Positions 20,701 through 29,700 of a DNA stretch of 64,000 bases are shown here, one piece after another; within the stretch, counting starts at the first letter, position 1; every line of letters begins with the position of its first letter. The position numbers and the translations under genes are program-made. Where the stretch lies: the NCBI RefSeq assembly GCF_036032445.1, contig NZ_CP107932.1:870501-934500 (forward strand), read 5' to 3'. The notes beneath the pieces are model-generated. The model was not told where the DNA came from, made no database searches, and saw only the letters and a list, made by a program, of their open reading frames with translations. The DNA is from Nocardia sp. NBC_00416. GTDB lineage: Bacteria; Actinomycetota; Actinomycetes; Mycobacteriales; Mycobacteriaceae.

Positions 20701-23700
20701 CACCTGGGGATGTACTATGCCACGGTTTTCTGCGAGTTACATGGCGTCGATCGAGCTTTCATCACAGGTAGAACCATCAACCGTGGCAACGGGTACTGGG
20801 CTGGTTCGGCGTGGTTCGAGAACACTCGCTTCGACGGAAAGGAATGGCAGGGGTTCATGGCCATGCACCCTCGCGTGGTCTCCTTCCTGTCCTACGAGCA
20901 CCACGCCGTGGCCAGCTTCACCCCGGGCGACGAGGGATTGGCTGTCGGCGTCGCCGTGCTGCGACCCCACGAACCCGACCCGGCGGAGGCCGAGGTCGAA
21001 TCCGTGCGCGCACACTTGGTGGACCTGGTATCCCGCGCAGTGTCTCCGGAAACTGCGCGAACCCTCGTTGTCGCCGCAACCGGTTCGGAAAACGGACGAG
21101 GACCGCGGGAGCAGCGGCAGATTCGTAAAGCGCGCACCCGGGATCTCGACCGAGCCGGTCTGCTCCGCGACGATCTCGATCCGGCGATCAGCGAACTCAC
21201 CGCGCAACTGCTGGAGAACAGCCCGGGCGTTGTCGATTCTCTCCGCCGCACCGGGGTCGACAAAGCAATGATCACGGGTATCCGGGACGCGATCTCCGAT
21301 TATCTGGATACGTCTGTCACCGTCTTCCGGTCCCGTATCGAGGCGATGCGCCGGGAGATGCGCGAAATCTACGACGGTCATATCGTCGGCGTTTTGCGCG
21401 GAGTGGGTGTCGAAGCCGGTCGAGCCGATGATCTCGCGGCGGAACTGGTGCGAAAAGACGCAGATGGCAGACCGGATCCCGATCCGGTATACGCACGCCT
21501 GCGCGAGGAGAATATGCCGGACGAGCAGGTGTCCTGCTTGTCCGGTGCGGTCGCGTACTACCTGGGTCTCGAATGCATCGCCGCGAAGGGTGACACACAG
21601 GTGGAAGATTTCGACCAGTGGCGGTCCCGGCCCGACCCGGTCAGCGGTGACTCCGGGCCCACGGTCGACCCGCATTCGGCCGGGACCACCGCTGACGCCT
21701 CCGACAGCTCGGGAGATGGTTCACCGGATGGCGGCACCCGGGACGGCGGTGATCTGGATGTCGATGTGGGGAGGCGCGATACCTCGCCGGATACCGGCAC
21801 CGATGTCGCCGGAGGGGATCCGCCGGATGGCGCGGCGCAATTCGTTTCCCCTGATGACGGGCTTCCTTCGAAATCATGGTGGGCCGGGATCGGCGAACGT
21901 CTCATCGGCTGGGTATTCGGTGGTGGCACCGTCCCGAACGGCACCGCTACGGCGGCCTCGCCGCCGTCCGAAGCTGACGTTCGGTCTGCCGGCGCCCGGA
22001 TGGTGGAACATCCAGGTGACGCCGATCCGCCCGACTCGTTCTGGCACCGGATGGGACACCGTGCTCTCGGGGTCCTGGACGGATGGGGCGTCCTTCCCGA
22101 TCCGGACCACAGTCCTGCCGATAAGAGCGCAGGGATGCGCCCGGAACACACTGGCGCGCCCGCCGATCCACCGGGCGGACCGAGCTCGAGGGGCGGCAGC
22201 GACGCCGATCACTCTGCCGAGGCTCCGAACGGCTACACAACTATCGCCGGAACCGCGTCGGCAGAAGTGGTTTCGGCCCGCGACCGGACCCACCGCCACG
22301 CCGCGCCCCCGGCATCCGACTCGCGCTGGCCGAATTGGCTCAACCTGCTTGTTCCCCACGGTGATGCGCAGGCTGGCTCGGCATCTGATGGAGCCGGTTC
22401 TGACCCTGCGGACCGCACCTTGCCGTCGAGGGTGCCCGATCCTGCCGCGAAGCCGCAGGGCCGCCGGACACGCATCCGGGGGAACGTGGACGAAGGCCAG
22501 AAGCGCCGCCTGGAGCTCGAGAACCTTTCGGCAGAGATTCTGGCGCGGTTGGGCTATCGGATCGAGCAGAACCCGGTGGTCGAGGGCAACCGCAATCCCG
22601 ACTACCGCATCGAAGGCAGAATTTTCGACCACTATGCACCCAACACGCGCCTGCTCGACAGCATCGTGGTCCAGCTATCGAAGAAGATAGCTAAGGGGCA
22701 GGCCGACCGGATCGTGGTCAACCTTGCCGACAGTCTGTTCAGCCCGCTGGTACTTGGCACCAGATTGGGCTACTCACCGACCATCCGTGGCCTCGTGGAG
22801 GTCATTGCGATCGATCAGCAGCACAACGTGATTCACATTCATCCGGTCGGTGAGGCTTTCGAGGTCAAAACCTTCGGTTCAGCTGGTGAAGCTCGTGTCT
22901 ACTTCCAGGAGCATTGGGGAGACGCCGACGAGCACGAGGAGGCGTTCCGCGATTATGCGGCCGAAGGTGGCGCCATCAATAAATACCTGCGCGGCGCGAG
23001 TGGGTGGGAACGCTACACGCAGAAGGGGTGGTCTGCTGGTGACGTCGATGCAGTCGTCTCGCAGCTCGACGCCGCCATGAAACCTCTGCCGGAGACGATC
23101 GCAGTCACACGCTACTTGAGTCCACGTCGTGTGGGAGATCTCGAATCTCTCCGGCGCGGTCACGTCGTTTGCGACCCGGCGTTCATTTCCACAATTCCTG
23201 GTCCGGAGGGGTTCGACTACTTCAAGCACCGCGTCGGCGTGCTGCACCTGATCGTTGCTCGAGGTACTCCGGCCGCATTTATCAAGAATGGTTCGGACGG
23301 CGAGGTTCTGCTGGCGAGAAACCTTCCATGGACGGTCATAGGAAAGGCGGAGATCGACGGGAAGCGGCACATCTACGGCGTCGTGAACGAACCGGGATCC
23401 GGCATGCCGGAGCATGCGGCGTCGACTACGTCCGACCGTGGTCCCTTTGCCGGGACGCCAACACATGCGGGCTCGTCAGCGTCCGCCGCGATGGATTCGG
23501 GCGCGCCGCTCGAACCGACCGGCCGGAACTCGGTGGACGAACCGGCCCCTCTCCACGAAGGAACCGCGCTGCGCGACAATGGCGGAGCGAGTGGGCCTCG
23601 CGGTGGCAACCGTCGTCCGGACGACCCGGACCAGGGCGGCGCGGCGGTGGCTCGCGCAGCGGCTCCTGCCGGCGGTCCCGAACCCCAGCGCAATTCGAAG

Positions 23701-26700
23701 GTTGAATCCGCTGAACCCGAGAATAATTCGAGCTCGCGGAATCCGGTGTCGAACGATATGTCGTGGCAGGAGTTGGCCGATCAGCTGGAGGTAGTTCTCG
23801 ACGAGGCGGCGCAGGAATTGGATCGGGCGACTGCCACCCCGGCTGCGTCTACCCGTGTAGAACCGCCGACGGCCATTGATCCCCGTCTGTTCAGACGGAT
23901 CAAGACCGCAGATCTCGCTGCAATAACGGGGCTGAGCGTGCAGACGATCAGCAGAGCACTGGCGGGAACATCGGACGCAAAAAAGATCTCGCGAGACGTT
24001 CTGAACTGGCTACGGTTCGTGGCCGAAGAGCTCGGCTATGAACCGGTACGTGGTGCCGAACGTGGGTGGCGGGTCGATCTGACGGTAGTGGCGCGTGACG
24101 CTGGTGTGAGTCGTGGGACGGTCCACAAGGTGTTGAACAGAACCGGACGAGTGGAGCCGGACACTGCGCGGCGCGTGTTGTCAGCCGCATATCGGCTGTT
24201 GTCGGCGAGGGTCGGCCGGGTGCGGTGGCAACCCACTTTGATGGATGTGGTCGAGCACTGTGATGTGGATGTCGAGACCGTGTCCGTGGTGATATTCGGC
24301 GCGTACGGCGTCCATCCCGACACCGCACGACAGATCCGACGGGCGGCGGAGCGGCTCGAACTGCCGCCGGCGGCAGGGGGCGGGTACCCCTCGGAAGTGG
24401 TGCGAAAACTAGCCGGTGCACTCGGTGTCAGGCCTGTCACTGTCTCGCGGGTGCTCGACTGTCCAGACGTGAACGTCGCCGACCGCCGCCGGGTGCTGGC
24501 TGCTGTCGAGGATCTCGGGTATAGGCCCCGGCACGCAGATGGCGGCATTACCCCGAACGAGCGCGGACTCGACCCGGCCGGCGATCTCGGAGCGTTGAGG
24601 CGGCGTGTTCTGGTCGATCTCCGCATGCGGCCGCCCGCCGAATGGCGCCGGCAGCACGCGGACGATGCGGAGCTCCGCCGATCGGCGGAGCAGTTCGCCG
24701 ATCGCGTTGTCGGGGAGACATTCCGACGTGTCCGCCAGGGAGTGGAACACATACCCGGCCAGGGTGATCCCATGCGGGCGTTGGCCGCCATCGCGGGGCG
24801 GGTGGCGGCGGAGTTCCGTCGGCTGATGACATTCCAAACGGCCGTATGGGATGCAGCGCGGGTCGCTGCGGGACTTGACGAGACGAGTCGAGAGCATCGA
24901 ATTCTTTTCAAGGCGTCTTTGCCGGATGTGCGGGGGATCCTGAGTGCACTTCCTGATGCGCTCTCGGCAGAATTCTGGAGCCTGCTCGTCGGGCACTCGT
25001 CGGCTTTGGGATCCGATGGTAAGCCTCGCCGACTGGATCCCGACGTGGCTATCCGGATTGTGGAAATGCTTTCCGGCGTCGACGACGCACTGACGACTGT
25101 CGACTTCACGCACCTCGGACAGCTCGAGGGCGGTGCTGCCGTTGATTCGGCCGGGTCGTCGCACGGGGCGGTGACGGAGTGGAAGGTGCTGGATTCGGCG
25201 TGTCGGTTGGGTTATGTCGATGAGCCGTCGCCGGAGAGGGCAGTGCCCTCTGAAATTGAACCGCGCGAAACCCAGCGGCCCGACGAACATGTCGATCCGC
25301 CGCCTGCGCATGGGCGGACGTCGTGGTCTCATGGTGCGGGTGCACCTGCTTCGGCGGCCATCTCGGGCCTTTTCGGGTTGCCGCCGCGAGCCCATTATTC
25401 CCGCTACGGTGCGCCGGGGGATTCCGGGGGTGCGGGTGAGTTCGTCGAAACAGGTCCGTCACCAGCAGATCCCGCCGGGCCGGAGCGTGCGGCGTCGACC
25501 ACGTCCGTCTGTGGTCCTCTCGCCGGGACGCCAGCACATGCGGGATCGTCGCCAGCCGACGCCAATAGCGTGGCATCTGATACGGCCGATTCGGTGGCTC
25601 GTGAGCCCCGAGTCGATCACGATCCACCCAACAGCGATCCGACCTATCCGAATCCGCCTGTGACGAACCGGTTTCCACTGTTGCCGGACATGTCGCCGGT
25701 CACACCCGAGCCTGATTCGGAACCTTTGAGTCTCACGTCGGTGCGGGTCCAGGAATTCGACGACGCGGTCCTGCGCCGTAGACTCCGCCGCGCACTCGGC
25801 GCAGACGACTTCAGGGAGATGCGGCGCCTGGTAGCCACGGTCGAGGTACTCGCGGACGCGGAGCGGTGCGCACGGCGTATGCCGGGCACGCCGACTCTCC
25901 CGCTGCCGGGTCGGCCGAACAGCATTCTGGCCCTTGATGATTCGGATTATTCCGATGGCGGGCCGGTCGGACCTGCGGGGCCTGCTGGTCTGGGGGCGCC
26001 ATCTACCGACGCTTCGGGATTTTCTGGTGACGGAGATGGGGGTCGGGCCGATTCGCAGACATCCGCTGAGGGGCCGAGTGACCATCGAGAGGCGTGGTTC
26101 AGCAGGCTGGTGCAGGAGCTTAACGGTCTGATTGATAATTGGATCGGCGTTGTGGTTCCGTCGATTTTGGCGGCTGGGCCTCCTGGTGCGTCCTGGATCG
26201 GAAGTGGTCTCCGTCTGGTTGGTGAGGCGCTGCGGGGCTTGGCGTGGCGGGTGTCTCAGTGGTGGGACGCAGGGTTGGGTTTCTTCCTGCCCAGTACATC
26301 GGCGGCTGCCGCCGCGGCCGATCCGCAACGGGATCCGTTCGCACCAGCGTCACCGCCGGATGCGAGCGGTGAATGGGTGGCAGCGGCTCGGGACGGTGAT
26401 TGGGAGGCACTGGTTCGGCTGTGCAAACGATACGGCGACACCGTAACTCGCGAGGCGGCGTCCGCTGTCGGTGACCGCGGGACCGCGGAGACGATCCAGA
26501 GCTTGGTGCGGGAGACCTTCCTGCGGGCAACACGCGCCATCACGCCTCACGCGGACATATCCGATGTCGGGACCTGGCTGGCCGGCGTCGCCGGCGAGGT
26601 GGTCTCGGAACATGGCAGGTTCATCCGGTTCAAACGGGATCTGTGGCGGATGCGCACGGCAGGAGGGGATGGCGCGGCGGCGTCGGGGGAGCAGCAGTTG

Positions 26701-29700
26701 CTGGCGTCGGCGACCAGACCGATGTTGCTGCGCTGCCTGTACCGCTTGCCACCTGACGAAGCAGACTGGATCCTGCGCCGGACCGGGCAGCTGCCTACGG
26801 CCGGCGTCGTGGCGAGGCGTGGCGCGGAGTCGAGCGGACAGCTGGATTCGCGGGCCGTGGGGCACTTGTTCGAGCTGCTGACCGACGGCACGGCCCAGGT
26901 GCCGGGCGCACAGAGCCGTAAGTCGACGGAGATCATCATCGACGCACTGCTCGCCGACCGTGAGCGCGCGGAGCGCTACATCAGGCGACTTCCGCCCGCG
27001 TTACGCGAAAACGTTGAGCAGCAATTCCTCCAGGGTCTGTCGGTTGCCCCCGAAGGGGCCGCCGAGAACCGGTTGGCCCAATGGCTGTCCGGTGGTTTGA
27101 TGCCCGGCGGCCGGGAATGGTCGATAGCTGTGCGGGCCTATCTCAACGCTCCCGAGACGGTGCTCCGCCGCCTGGCCGAATTGGGGCCCGAGGACCAGAA
27201 CGCTCTTCGGCCGTGGTTGCTGCGGGACCGCGCCTCGACCCCTGCGGCAGACGCGGAGGTACGGGCTGTCCGGGAGTTGATCAAGTCCACCGCCGTTCGC
27301 GCCGCCGCGGCCGAAACGGCCGCTCCAGTGGCCGAGCGGCCACAGCCGCCCTCCGAAGCGGCTGCCGTGCACCGGAACTACTCGGATGAGATCAGGACAG
27401 TCTGGGCTAACGATAGGGAGAGGTTCTGGGGTTGGTTTGCCGAACTTCTGCCACTACAGCAGCGGCTGATCTGGTCGACAGTGCGGGTCGGGAGGCAGCC
27501 GAACAACGCCGAGCTGGCGGCCGAATCGAACATATCCAAAAAGGAGGCGAAGAAGGTCGTTCGACTGTTTGCCGGGTGGTTGGCCGGTGGGGATGTGGCT
27601 GGTCGCACGGCGGTCGAATCGGTGTCGGCCGCTCAGACCGAGAATCCGAACAGGTTCTCTCGATGTTCTGCTTCGCTGTCCGACAATGAGCGGGAGTGCC
27701 TGCGGCGCCAGGTGTTCGGCACGTTTTCGACGGCGGAGACGGCCGAGGCGATGCAACAGACCGAGGAGCAGATCGCGCACCTGCGGTCAAGTGCCGTATA
27801 TCGGTTGGCGCTACGCATCCGAATCGATTCGATCGATGTTGTCGGCGACGAGAAGGCGGTTCCGCGGGCAGCTCTGGCCCGCATGGCCGGCCTGACTGAG
27901 CCGATGGTCACCTGGGTGCTCGACGGCGTCGAGCCGGTGCATCCAGATGTGGCGCGCCGAGTATGGGATGCGCTGGTCGAGCTCGAACACACAAGGGCGC
28001 CGACCATTGATCATCCGCCGGAGCCACCGGACGACCCGGGGCCGGGCGCTGTGGCCGGCCCGGGTGATCACGGGTCGGCGGAGGTCGGCGGCGAATTGTC
28101 CGGCGGTGTCGATGATGGTCGCCGTGGATTCGTGGTGCCGGATGATGTGGCGGGTCCGGGTGTTGATCCGCGGGGACTTCCACAGCCAAGTGCGTCGCCG
28201 TATCCATCCGATTCGAGCCGGAGGAGTTCGGGCGGCGATTCTGATTCTGCTGCAGCCGATTTCGCGGCCCATTCGGAGTTGGGTCGGGAGCCTGGGCAGG
28301 GGGTGTTCGGGGCCGTACGACAGGGTTTGGCCCAGGGATTGGACGTGGTTCTGGGGGGCATTGCCCCTCCAGCTACGGCATCTGCCGCGCCTCCTGGTGC
28401 TTCGGATGACCACGGCCCGGCTCGCGAAAGCGAACCCGCCGACGGCGAGGCACGGAGTGATGTTGGTCCGCCGGAGGGCCAGGATCCCGGCATCTCCCAC
28501 CCCCCGCACGTTCCGGAAGAAGCGCCACCGCCCGCCGCCGCATCAGCCGTTGCCAGTCGTGGTCACGGTGACATGCGCGGCGGTGAGGACGCGCATATCC
28601 TTGCGGAGAGGCGGCATCGCGCGGCGTCTCGGTGTGTTGTGCTGGCGGCGCGGATCGATGATCTTGCCGCCGAACTCGGGTGGGATCTGCCCCCGGACGA
28701 CGTCACGCCGGATCGCATCGAGTCGGCGGTCTCCCGCTTGGCCGAATCGGAGGGCGGAGATTCGGAGCGAGTCGCCGAACTGCGGGATATCGCGCGCGAA
28801 TTTGTTCACGCCGATCAGGAGTACGAGGCCGTTTTACGGTTGCATGAGCGGCGTCACCGGCCTGCCGGTTCCGATTTCGTCATCCCATCCGCCGAGGCCC
28901 GCCCGTTCTGGTGGGCTGCAGCGGAGGCCGGGGTGCCGGAGGCCGTCGGTTCCGGGGATGCGGCGTCGTCGGGTGATCCTGATCGGTCGAATCCATACCC
29001 GTACGCGATCTATGACCACGCCGGCTCAGAAGAGGACGGGCATCGGCAGTCGGGCTCGCCCGATGCGGCGGCCAGGACCAATGGTTCGGGTGTATGGAGT
29101 GAAACCGGAGGCGGGCGATTCGGGCCTGAGATCCAGGCGAATCGGGGTTGGTCCGGGGCGGAACCGCCGAACACCCTGCTGGCTTTCTACGACGCCATGC
29201 AGCTGGGCGTCGATGGCCTTCGCGTCGACATCGGCGGGATGACGAAAGACGGTGTGCCGGTTGTCCATCACAGCTCGGTGCTCGACAGGGCGACGGTTGG
29301 CGATACCTACTCGGACGGTCCACACGAACCCTATGCGGGCACGGCTATCAGTGAGCTGACACTCGCACAAATCTGCACACTGGACGTGATCGATCCGAAC
29401 TTCGGCGACGCTACGGAACTCCCTGGCTCCGCTGAGTCGGAGAATCGCGGAATCCGTTCCCCCATCCCAATTTTCGAGACGGTGTGCCGGCTGGCGGCGG
29501 GACGGGGGGCAACCCACACCCTCACGCTGCGGATCGCCACGGACCCGTCGTGGGGTGACGACCCGCATCGGTCGCATGAGCTGGTCGAAGCGGTCGTCTC
29601 GCTGGCGGACAGGTACGGGGTGTCGTATCGCCTCGAAACCGATGATCCGGACATGCTCGCCGTATTCCGTGAGGTAGCGCCGGAGATCCTGCGCGTCGCG

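Noticed and set aside
21558..22632. Several 200-250-codon minus frames within the giant gene
   Set aside because: Antisense shadows; translations show no folds and the plus frame is continuous.
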